Shown here in pieces: positions 53,668-64,000 of a stretch of DNA of 64,000 nt. The translations under genes were made by a program, and so were the position numbers. The stretch is from NCBI GenBank assembly GCA_963662155.1, contig OY759274.1, positions 46,981,565 through 47,045,564 of the forward strand. Reading direction: 5' to 3'. Positions within the stretch are counted from its first letter, which is position 1, and each line of letters opens with the position of its first letter. The notes under the pieces are model-generated. The model searched no databases. It saw only the letters and a program-made list of their open reading frames with translations, and was not told where the DNA came from. Source of the stretch: Lamellibrachia columna. Its lineage: Eukaryota; Annelida; Polychaeta; Sabellida; Siboglinidae.

Positions 53668-56600
53668 TGTCTACTCCACAACGACTATTAATGTCAAATA
53701 GTTCGTCTAGCGTCTACTCGACAACGACTATTAATGTCAACTAGTTCGTCTAGCATCTACTCGACAACGACTATTAATGTCAACTAGTTCGTCTATCCTC
53801 TACTCGACAACTACTATTAATGTCAACTAGTTCGTCTCGTGTCTACTCGACAACGACTATTAATGTCAACTAGTTCGTCTCGCGTCCACTCGACAACGAC
53901 TATTAATGTCAACTAGTTCGTCTAGTCTCTACTCGACAAAGACTATTAATGTCAACTAGATCGTCTAGCGTCTACTCGACAACGACTATTAATATCAACT
54001 AGTTCGTCTAGCGTCTACTCGACAACGACTATTAATGCCAACTAGTTCGTCTAGCGTCTACTCGTCAATGACTATTAATGTCAACTAGTTCTTCTCGCGT
54101 CTAGTCGACAACTACTATTAATGTCAACTATTTCGTCTAGCGTCTACTCGTCAACGACTTTTAATGTCAACTAGTTCGTCTTGCGTCTACTCGACAACTA
54201 CTATTAATGTCAATTAGTTCGTCTAGCGTCTATTCGACGACGACTGTTAATGTCAACTAGTTCGTCTAGCGGCTACTCGACAATGACTGTTAATGTCAAC
54301 TAGTTCGTCTAGCGGCTACTCGATAACGACTGTTAATGTCAACTAGTTCGTCTAGCGGCTACTCGACAATGACAGTTAATGTCAACTAGTTTGTCTAGCG
54401 GCTACACGACAACGACTGTTAATGCAAACTAGTTCGTCTAGCGTCTATTCGACAACGACTATTAATGTCAACTACTTCATCTAACGACTACTCGACAACG
54501 ACTATTAATATCAACTAGTTTGTCTAGCGGCTACTTGTCAATGACTATTAATGTCAACTAGTTCGTCTAGCGTTTACTCGACAACGACTATTAATGTCAA
54601 CTAGTTCGTCTAGCGTCTACTCGACAACGACTATTAATGTCAACTAGTTCGTCTAGCGTCTACTCGACAACGACTATTAATGTCAACTAATTCGTCTAGC
54701 GTCTACTCGACAACGACTATTAATGTCAACTAGTTCGTCTATCCTCTACTCGACAACTACTATTAATGTGAACTAGTTCGTCTCGCGTCTACTCGACAAA
54801 GACTATTAATGTCAACTAGTTCGTCTCGCGTCTACTCGACAACGACTATTAATGTCAACTAGTTCGTCTAGCGTCTACTCGACTATGATTATTAATATCA
54901 TCTAGTTCGTGTAGCATCTACTCGACAACGACTATTAATGTCAACTAGTTCGTCTAGCGTCTACTCAACAACGACTATTAATGTCAACTAGTTCGTCCAG
55001 CGTCTACTCGACAACTAGTATTAATGTCAACTAGTTCGTCTAGAGTCTACTCGTCAACGACTATTAATGTCAACTATTTCGTCTAGCCTCTACTCGACAA
55101 CGACTATTAATAGTAACTAGTTCGTCTAGCGTCTATTCGACAACGACTATTAATGTCAACTAGTTCGTCTAGCGGCTACTTGTCAATGACTATTAATGTC
55201 AACTGGTTCGTCTAGCGTTTACACGACAACGACTATTAATGTCACCTAGTTCGTCTAGCGTCTACTCGACAACGATTACTAACGTCAACTAGTTCGTCTA
55301 GCGTCTACTCTACAACGACTATTAATGTCAACTAGTTCGTCTAGCGTCTACTCGAAAACGACTATTAATGTCAACTAGTTCGTCTAGCCTCTACACCACA
55401 AAGACTATTAATGTCAACTAGTTCGTCTAGCGTCTACTCGACAACGACTATTAATGTCAACTAGTTCGTGTTGCGTCTACTCGACAATGATTATTAATGT
55501 CAACTAGTTCGTCTAGCGTCTACTCGACAACGACTATTAATATCAACTAGTTCGTCTCTCGTCTACTCAACAACGACTGTTAATGTCAACTAGTTCGTCT
55601 AGCGGCCACTCGACAACGACTGTTAATGTCAACTAGTTCGTCTAGCGGCTACTCGAAAACGACTGTTATTGTCAACTAGTTCGTCTAGCGGCTACTCGAC
55701 AACGACTGTTAATGTCAACTAGTTCGTCTAGCGGCTACTCGACAACGACTGTTAATGCCAACTAGTTCGTCCAGCGTCTATTCGACAACGACTATTAATG
55801 TCAAATACTTCGTTTAGCGTCTACTCGACAACGACTATTAATATCAACTAGTTCGTCTAGCGGCTACTTGTCAATGACTATTACTATCAACTGGTTCGTC
55901 TAGCGTTTACACGACAACGACTATTAATGTCAACTAGTTCGTCTAGCGTCTACTCGACAACGATTATTAACGTCAACTAGTTCGTCTAGCATCTACTCGA
56001 CAACGACTATTAATGTCAACTAGTTCGTCTTGCGTCTACTCAACAACGACTATTAATGTCAACTTGTTCGTCTAGTGTCTACTCGACAACGATTATTAAT
56101 ATCAACTAGTTCGTCTAACGGCTACTTGTCAATGACTATTAATATCAACTAGTTCGTCTAGCGTTTACTCGACAACGACTATTAATGTCAACTAGTTCGT
56201 CTAGCGTCTACTCGACAAAGACTATTAATGTCAACTAGTTCGTCTATCCTCTACTCGACAACTACTATTACTGTCAACTAGTTCGTCTAGCGTCTACTCG
56301 ACAACGACTATTAATGTCAACTAGTTCGTGTAGCATCTACTCGACAACGGCTATTAATGTCAACTAGTTCGTGTAGTGTCTACTCCACAACGACTATTAA
56401 TGTCAAATAGTTCGTCTAGCGTCTACTCGACAACGACTATTAACGTCAACTAGTTCGTCTAGCATCTACTCGACAACGACTATTAATGTCAACTAGTTCG
56501 TCTATCCTCTACTCGACAACTACTATTAATGTCAACTAGTTCGTCTCGTGTCTACTCGACAACGACTATTAATGTCAACTAGTTCGTCTCGCGTCCACTC

Positions 56601-59600
56601 GACAACGACTATTAATGTCAACTAGTTCGTCTAGTCTCTACTCGACAAAGACTATTAATGTCAACTAGATCGTCTAGCGTCTACTCGACAACGACTATTA
56701 ATATCAACTAGTTCGTCTAGCGTCTACTCGACAACGACAATTAATGCCAACTAGTTCGTCTAGCGTCTACTCGTCAATGACTATTAATGTCAACTAGTTC
56801 TTCTCGCGTCTAGTCGACAACTACTATTAATGTCAACTATTTCGTCTAGCGTCTACTCGTCAACGACTATTAATGTCAACTAGTTCGTCTTGCGTCTACT
56901 CGACAACTACTATTAATGTCAATTAGTTCGTCTAGCGTCTATTCGACGACGACTGTTAATGTCAACTAGTTCGTCTAGCGGCTACTCGACAATGACTGTT
57001 AATGTCAACTAGTTCGTCTAGCGGCTACTCGATAACGACTGTTAATGTCAACTAGTTCGTCTAGCGGCTACTCGACAATGACTGTTAATGTCAACTGGTT
57101 TGTCTAGCGGCTACACGACAACGACTGGTAATGCAAACTAGTTCGTCTAGCGTCTATTCGACAACGACTATTAATGTCAACTACTTCATCTAACGACTAC
57201 TCGACAACGACTATTAATATCAACTAGTTTGTCTAGCGGCTATTTGTCAATGACTATTAATGTCAACTAATTCGTCTAGCGTTTACTCGACAACGACTAT
57301 TAATGTCAACTAGTTCGTCTAGCGTCTACTCGACAACGACTATTAATGTCAACTAGTTCGTCTAGCGTCTACTCGACAACGACTATTAATGTCAACTAAT
57401 TCGTCTAGCGTCTACTCGACAACGACTATTAATGTCAACTAGTTCGTCTATCCTCTACTCGACAACTACTATTAATGTGAACTAGTTCGTCTCGCGTCTA
57501 CTCGACAAAGACTATTAATATCAACTAGTTCGTCTCGCGTCTACTCGACAACGACTATTAATGTCAACTAGTTCGTCTAGCGTCTACTCGACAATGATTA
57601 TTAATATCATCTAGTTCCTGTAGCATCTACTCGACAACGACTATTAATGTCAACTAGTTCGTCTAGCGTCTACTCAACAACGACTATTAATGTCAACTAG
57701 TTCGTCCAGCGTCTACTCGACAACTAGTATTAATGTCAACTAGTTCGTCTAGAGTCTACTCGTCAACGACTATTAATGTCAACTATTTCGTCTAGCCTCT
57801 ACTCGACAACGACTATTAATAGTAACTAGTTCGTCTAGCGTCTATTCGACAACGACTATTAATGTCAACTAGTTCGTCTACCGGCTACTTGTCAATGACT
57901 ATTAATGTCAACTGGTTCGTCTAGCGTTTACACGACAACGACTATTAATGTCACCTAGTTCGTCTAGCGTCTACTCGACAACGATTATTAACGTCAACTA
58001 GTTCGTCTAGCGTCTACTCTACAACGACTATTAATGTCAACTAGTTCGTCTAGCGTCTACTCGACAACGACTATTAATGTCAACTAGTTCGTCTAGCCTC
58101 TACACCACAAAGACTATTAATGTCAACTAGTTCGTCTAGCGTCTACTCGACAACGACTATTAATGTCAACTAGTTCGTCTAGCATCTACTCGATAACGAC
58201 TATTAATGTCAACTAGTTCGTCTCTCCTCTACTCGACAACTACTATTAATGTCAACTAGTTCGTCTCGTGTCTACTCGACAACGACTATTAATGTCAACT
58301 AGTTCGTCTCGCGTCCACTCGACAACGACTATTAATGTCAACTAGTTCGTCTAGTCTCTACTCGACAAAGACTATTAATGTCAACTAGATCGTCTAGCGT
58401 CTACTCGACAACGACTATTAATATCAACTAGTTCGTCTAGCGTCTACTCGACAACGACTATTAATGCCAACTAGTTCGTCTAGCGTCTACTCGTCAATGA
58501 CTATTAATGTCAACTAGTTCTTCTCGCGTCTAGTCGACAACTACTATTAATGTCAACTATTTCGTCTAGCGTCTACTCGTCAACGACTATTAATGTCAAC
58601 TAGTTCGTCTTGCGTCTACTCGACAACTACTATTAATGTCAATTAGTTCGTCTAGCGTCTATTCGACGACGACTGTTAATGTCAACTAGTTCGTATAGCG
58701 GCTACTCGACAATGACTGTTAATGTCAACTAGTTCGTCTAGCGGCTACTCGATAACGACTGTTAATGTCAACTAGTTCGTCTAGCGGCTACTCGACAAAG
58801 ACTGTTAATGTCAACTAGTTTGTCTAGCGGCTACACGACAACGACTGTTAATGCAAACTAGTTCGTCTAGCGTCTATTCGACAACGACTATTAATGTCAA
58901 CTACTTCATCTAACGACTACTCGACAACGACTATTAATATCAACTAGTTTGTCTAGCGGCTACTTGTCAATGACTATTAATGTCAACTAGTTCGTCTAGC
59001 GTTTACTCGACAATGACTATTAATGTCAACTAGTTCGTCTAGCGTCTACTCGACAACGACTATTAATGTCAACTAGTTCGTCTAGCGTCTACTCGACAAC
59101 GACTATTAATGTCAACTATTTCGTCTATCCTCTACTCGACAACTACTAGTAATGTCAACTAGTTCGTATCGCGTCTACTCGACAACGACTATTAATATCA
59201 ACTAGTTCGTCTAGCGTCTACTCGACAACGACTATTAATATCAACTAGTTCGTCTAGCGTCTACTCGACAACGACTATTAATGTCAACTAGTTCGTCTAG
59301 CCTCTACTCGTCAACGACCATTAATGTCAACTAGTTCGTCTAGCCTCTACTCGTCAACGACTATTAATGTCAACTAGTTCGTCTAGCCTCTACTCGACAA
59401 CGAATATTAATGTCAACTAGTTCGTCTAGCGTCCACTCGACAACGACTATTAATATTAACTAGTTCGTCTAGCGTCTACTCGACAACGACTATTAATATC
59501 TACTAGTTCGTCTAGCGTCTACTCGTCAACGACTATTAATGTCAACTAGTTCGTCTCGCGTCTAGTCGACAACTACTATTAATGTCAACTAGTTCGTCTA

Positions 59601-61330
59601 GCGTCTACTCGTCAACGACTATTAATGTCAACTAGTTCATCTTGCGTCTACTCGACAACTACTATTAATGTCAACTAGTTCGTCTAGCGGCTACTTGTCA
59701 ATGACTATTAATGTCAACTAGTTCGTCTAGCGTTTACTCGACAACGACTATTTATGTCAACTAGTTCGTATAGCGTCTACTCGACAACGACTATTAATGT
59801 CAACTAGTTCGTCTAGCGTCTACTCGACAACGACTATTAATGTCAACTAGTTCGTCTAGCGTCTACTCGTCAACGACTATTAATGTCAACTAGTTCGTCT
59901 ATCCTCTACTCGAAAACGACTATTAATGTCAACTAGTTCGTCTAGCGTCTACTCGACAACGATTATTAACGTCAACTAGTTCGTCTAGCGTCTACTCGAC
60001 AACGACTATTAATGTCAACTAATTCGTCTAGCGTCTACTCGACAACGACTATTAATGTCAACTAGTTCGTCTATCCTCTACTCGACAACTACTAGTAATG
60101 TCAACTAGTTCGTCTCGCGTCTACTCGACAACGACTATTAATATCAACTAGTTCGTGTAGCATCTACTCGACGACGACTATTAATGTCAACTAGTTCATC
60201 TAGCGTCTACTCAACAACGACTATTAATTTCAACTAGTTCGTCTAGCGTCTACTCGACAACTAGTATTAATGTCAACTAGTTCGTCTAGAGTCTACTCGT
60301 CAACGACTATTAATGTCAACTAGTTCGTCTAGCGTCTACTCGACAACGACTATTAATATCAACTAGTTCGTCTAGCGTCTACTCGACAACGACTATTAAT
60401 GTCAACTAGTTCGTCTAGCCTCTACTCGTCAACGACCATTAATGTTAACTAGTTCGTCTAGCGTCTACTCGTCAACGACTATTAATGTCAACTAGTTCGT
60501 CTAGCCTCTACTCGACAACGACTATTAATGTCAACTATTTCGTCTAGCCTCTACTCGACAACGACTATTAATAGTAACTAGTTCGTCTAGCGTCTATTCG
60601 ACAACGACTATTAATGTCAACTAGTTCGTCTAGCGGCTACTTGTCAATGACTATTAATGTCAACTGGTTCGTCTAGCGTTTACACGACAACGACTATTAA
60701 TGTCACCTAGTTCGTCTAGCGTCTACTCGACAACGATTATTAACGTCAACTAGTTCGTCTAGCGTCTACTCTACAACGACTATTAATGTCAACTAGTTCG
60801 TCTAGCGTCTACTCGACAACGACTATTAATGTCAACTAGTTCGTCTATCCTCTACTCGACAACTACTATTAATGTCAACTTGTTCGTCTCGCGTCTACTC
60901 GACATTGGCTATTAATGTCAACTAGTTCGTCTCGCGTCCACTCGACAACGACTATTAATGTCAACTAGTTCGTCTAGCGTCTACTTGACAACGACTATTA
61001 ATGTCAACTAGTTCGTGTAGCATCTACTCGACAACGACTATTAATGTCAACTAGTTCGTCTAGCCTCTACACCACAAAGACTATTAATGTCAACTAGTTC
61101 GTCTCGTGTCTACTCGACAACGACTATTAATGTCAACTAGTTCGTCTCGCGTCCACTCGACAACGACTATTAATGTCAACTAGTTCGTCTAGTCTCTACT
61201 CGACAAAAACTATTAATGTCAACTAGATCGTCTAGCGTCTACTCGACAACGACTATTAATGCCAACTAGTTCGTCTAGCGTCTACTCCTCAATGACTATT
61301 AATGTCAACTAGTTCTTCTCGCGTCTAGTC

Positions 61331-61760
61331 GACAACTACTATTAATGTCAACTATTTCGTCTAGCGTCTACTCGTCAACGACTTTTAATGTCAACTAGTT
61401 CGTCTTGCGTCTACTCGACAACTACTATTAATGTCAATTAGTTCGTCTAGCGTCTATTCGACAATGACTGTTAATGTCAACTAGTTCGTCTAGCGGCTAC
61501 TCGATAACGACTGTTAATGTCAACTAGTTCGTCTAGCGGCTACTCGACAACTACTATTAATGTCAACTATTTCGTCTAGCGTCTACTCGTCAACGACTTT
61601 TAATGTCAACTAGTTCGTCTTGCGTCTACTCGACAACTACTATTAATGTCAATTAGTTCGTCTAGCGTCTATTCGACAATGACTGTTAATGTCAACTAGT
61701 TCGTCTAGCGGCTACTCGATAACGACTGTTAATGTCAACTAGTTCGTCTAGCGGCTACTC
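61331..61760 (+). repeat. 215-bp tandem duplication near 61.5 kb, block 2
   Basis: The block 2 counterpart of the pair at 35,746-36,175 (shift 25,585), with CAACGACTTTTAATG at 61,376 and 61,591. It lacks the TTCATC change seen near 36,160. Sharing of the pair shows that it predates the block duplication. Confidence 0.8.
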
Positions 61761-62370
61761 GACAATGACTGTTAATGTCAACTAGTTTGTCTAGCGGCTA
61801 CACGACAACGACTGTTAATGCAAACTAGTTCGTCTAGCGTCTATTCGACAACGACTATTAATGTCAACTACTTCATCTAACGACTACTCGACAACGACTA
61901 TTAATATCAACTAGTTTGTCTAGCGGCTACTTGTCAATGACTATTAATGTCAACTAGTTCGTCTAGCGTTTACTCGACAACGACTATTAATGTCAACTAG
62001 TTCGTCTAGCGTCTACTCGACAACGACTATTAATGTCAACTAGTTCATCTAGCGTCTACTCGACAACGACTATTAATGTCAACTATTTCGTCTAGCGTCT
62101 ACTCGACAACGACTATTAATGTCAACTAGTTCGTCTATCCTCTACTCGACAACTACTATTAATGTGAACTAGTTCGTCTCGCGTCTACTCGACAAAGACT
62201 ATTAATGTCAACTAGTTCGTCTCGCGTCTACTCGACAACGACTATTAATGTCAACTAGTTCGTCTAGCGTCTACTCGACAATGATTATTAATATCATCTA
62301 GTTCGTGTAGCATCTACTCGACAACGACTATTAATGTCAACTAGTTCGTCTAGCGTCTACTCAACAACGA

Positions 62371-64000
62371 CTATTAATGTCAACTAGTTCGTCCAGCGTC
62401 TACTCGACAACTAGTATTAATGTCAACTAGTTCGTCTAGAGTCTACTCGTCAACGACTATTAATGTCAACTATTTCGTCTAGCCTCTACTCGACAACGAC
62501 TATTAATAGTAACTAGTTCGTCTAGCGTCTATTCGACAACGACTATTAATGTCAACTAGTTCGTCTAGCGGCTACTTGTCAATGACTATTAATGTCAACT
62601 GGTTCGTCTAGCGTTTACACGAAAACGACTATTAATGTCACCTAGTTCGTCTAGCGTCTACTCGACAACGATTATTAACGTCAACTAGTTCGTCTAGCGT
62701 CTACTCTACAACGACTATTAATGTCAACTAGTTCGTCTAGCGTCTACTCGACAACGACTATTAATGTCAACTAGTTCGTCTAGCCTCTACACCACAAAGA
62801 CTATTAATGTCAACTAGTTCGTCTAGGGTCTACTCGACAACGACTATTAATGTCAACTAGTTCGTGTTGCGTCTACTCGACAATGATTATTAATGTCAAC
62901 TAGTTCGTCTAGCGTCTACTCGACAACGACTATTAATGTCAACTAGTTCGTCTATCGTCTACTCAACAACGACTGTTAATGTCAACTAGTTCGTCTAGCG
63001 GCCACTCGACAACGACTGTTAATGTCAACTAGTTCGTCTAGCGGCTACTCGAAAACGACTGTTATTGTCAACTAGTTCGTCTAGCGGCTACTCGACAACG
63101 ACTGTTAATGTCAACTAGTTCGTCTAGCGGCTACTCGACAACGACTGTTAATGCCAACTAGTTCGTCTAGCGTCTATTCGACAACGACTATTAATGTCAA
63201 ATACTTCGTTTAGCGTCTACTCGACAACGACTATTAATATCAACTAGTTCGTCTAGCGGCTACTTGTCAATGACTATTACTATCAACTGGTTCGTCTAGC
63301 GTTTACACGACAACGACTATTAATGTCAACTAGTTCGTCTAGCGTCTACTCGACAACGATTATTAACGTCAACTAGTTCGTCTAGCATCTACTCGACAAC
63401 GACTATTAATGTCAACTAGTTCGTCTTGCGTCTACTCAACAACGACTATTAATGTCAACTTGTTCGTCTAGTGTCTACTCGACAACGATTATTAATATCA
63501 ACTAGTTCGTCTAACGGCTACTTGTCAATGACTATTAATATCAACTAGTTCGTCTAGCGTTTACTCGACAACGACTATTAATGTCAACTAGTTCGTCTAG
63601 CGTCTACTCGACAAAGACTATTAATGTCAACTAGTTCGTCTATCCTCTACTCGACAACTACTATTACTGTCAACTAGTTCGTCTAGCGTCTACTCGACAA
63701 CGACTATTAATGTCAACTAGTTCGTGTAGCATCTACTCGACAACGGCTATTAATGTCAACTAGTTCGTGTAGTGTCTACTCCACAACGACTATTAATGTC
63801 AAATAGTTCGTCTAGCGTCTACTCGACAACGACTATTAACGTCAACTTGTTCGTCTAGCATCTACTCGACAACGACTATTAATGTCAACTAGTTCGTCTA
63901 ACCTCTACTCGACAACTACTATTAATGTCAACTAGTTCGTCTCGTGTCTACTCGACAACGACTATTAATGTCAACTAGTTCGTCTCGCGTCCACTCGACA
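62371..64000 (+). repeat. Array segment after block 2
   Basis: From here the sequence no longer follows block 1 at shift 25,585: block 1 jumps at 36,779-36,785, while this copy continues through a CCAG monomer at 62,394. It follows 29,390-31,020 at shift 32,981 bp (767 monomers). Shared markers are the GGCCAC monomer (30,019 and 63,000), a TATTACTATC variant near 30,296 and 63,277, and ATTAACG at 30,853 and 63,834. Private differences include TAGGGTC at about 62,824 and AACTTG near 63,845. The segment runs off the end of the window still inside the satellite. Confidence 0.75.

Larger units (their letters stand above)
48690..59138 (+). repeat. Composite macro-unit in block 2
   Basis: 10,449 bp (243 monomers), built from the start of macro-unit 2 (48,690-50,546) fused to macro-unit 3 without its first 180 bp (from 50,547). 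The length agrees with 9,331 + 8,772 - 7,654. It starts at the ACAACTACTAGTAATG monomer at 48,690. The next equivalent monomer is at 59,139, where the copy of macro-unit 4 begins. Confidence 0.65.
36786..62370 (+). repeat. Block 2, shortened second copy of block 1
   Basis: This block is collinear with block 1 and nearly identical to it. By eye I noted roughly ten single-base differences between 24,962-36,785 and 50,547-62,370, which suggests about 0.1% divergence; this is not a full count. Examples are GTTTAGC at 29,281 against GTCTAGC in the copy, AATATC near 35,633 against AATGTC, and GACAAAGACTG near 58,797 against GACAATGACTG. The block is 25,585 bp long (595 monomers). It is shorter than block 1 by 3,268 + 7,654 bp. 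Rare variants and local duplications of block 1 (the 2,408-bp pair, the 215-bp pair near 35.8 kb, the CCTGTAG junction) are present at the expected places, so they existed before the large duplication. Confidence 0.85.
1..64000 (+). repeat. 43-bp satellite array filling the whole window
   Basis: A 43-bp monomer is repeated head to tail about 1,488 times with no interruption and no inverted segment seen. The phase is constant: the G that opens the (G)TCTAC motif is at base 5, and the equivalent base near the end is at 63,989, a distance of 63,984 = 43 x 1,488. Each monomer contains in order CGTCTAC, TCGACAACGAC, TATTAATGTC, AACTAGTT and CGTCTAG. Most monomers differ from the common form at only a few bases. 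No reading frame is viable: the monomer has stop codons at TTAATG, ACTAG and CTAG on this strand and several on the other, and the frame moves by one base per monomer. I found no unique DNA anywhere. The class (satellite) is certain. Heterochromatic location in a eukaryote is inference, and the species is unknown. Confidence 0.98.

Noticed and set aside
1..64000. CRISPR array
   Set aside because: The repeat is continuous; there are no unique spacers between repeats and no cas genes. Variation is scattered point change within the same 43-bp unit.
1..64000. Protein-coding repeat or long open reading frame
   Set aside because: 43 is not a multiple of 3, so each frame meets every stop codon of the monomer within 129 bp on both strands. 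ATG in TTAATGTCAAC is common but soon reaches a stop.
1..64000. Telomere repeat, ribosomal spacer, tRNA or transposon remnants
   Set aside because: No short G-rich telomere-type unit, no rRNA or tRNA-like segment, no terminal inverted repeats or target-site duplications, and no sequence outside the monomer family was seen.
1..64000. Inverted segments or hairpin-forming large palindromes
   Set aside because: All monomers read in the same orientation. I did not meet the reverse-complement monomer anywhere; only short dyads inside the monomer exist.

Overview
The window is a single, uninterrupted satellite DNA array. A 43-bp monomer is repeated head to tail about 1,488 times from the first base to the last, always in the same orientation. 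I see no gene, RNA gene, transposon or unique spacer. Because 43 leaves remainder 1 on division by 3, every reading frame passes through all three phases of the monomer within 129 bp. The monomer carries several stop codons on each strand, so no reading frame of useful length can exist. The organism cannot be identified. A pure, hierarchically organised array of this size is typical of eukaryotic constitutive heterochromatin (pericentromeric, centromeric or subtelomeric) and would be very unusual in a prokaryote. I do not recognise this monomer as a named satellite.

The array is organised in several layers, and every shift I could anchor is an exact multiple of 43 bp. At the base is the monomer (reference copy 1165-1207; about 42% GC; 4 CpG per monomer; motifs ATTAAT and AACTAGTT). 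Above it are local tandem duplications of 215 bp (5 monomers), 946 bp (22), 2,408 bp (56) and 3,268 bp (76). Above these is a variable macro-unit of roughly 7-9.3 kb, starting at anchors 8,485, 15,451, 24,782 and 33,554. At the top is a very large duplication: about 279-36,785 (block 1) is repeated as about 36,786-62,370 (block 2).

Block 2 is collinear with block 1 apart from two in-register length differences. It has one copy instead of two of the 3,268-bp repeat near the start, and it lacks the 7,654 bp found at 17,308-24,961. The arithmetic closes exactly: the block shift falls from 36,507 to 33,239 to 25,585 bp (849, 773 and 595 monomers). From 62,371 to the end the sequence follows the pattern seen from about 29,390 (shift 32,981 bp). 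Both ends of the window lie inside the satellite, so the array limits are not seen.

The main points of interest are the register kept exactly from base 5 to base 63,989, variants that look like paired +1/-1 changes that preserve monomer length, duplication junctions made of chimeric monomers, and a nested structure from which the order of amplification events can be partly read. All comparisons were made by eye. Boundaries are good to about one monomer unless stated, and identities are estimates.
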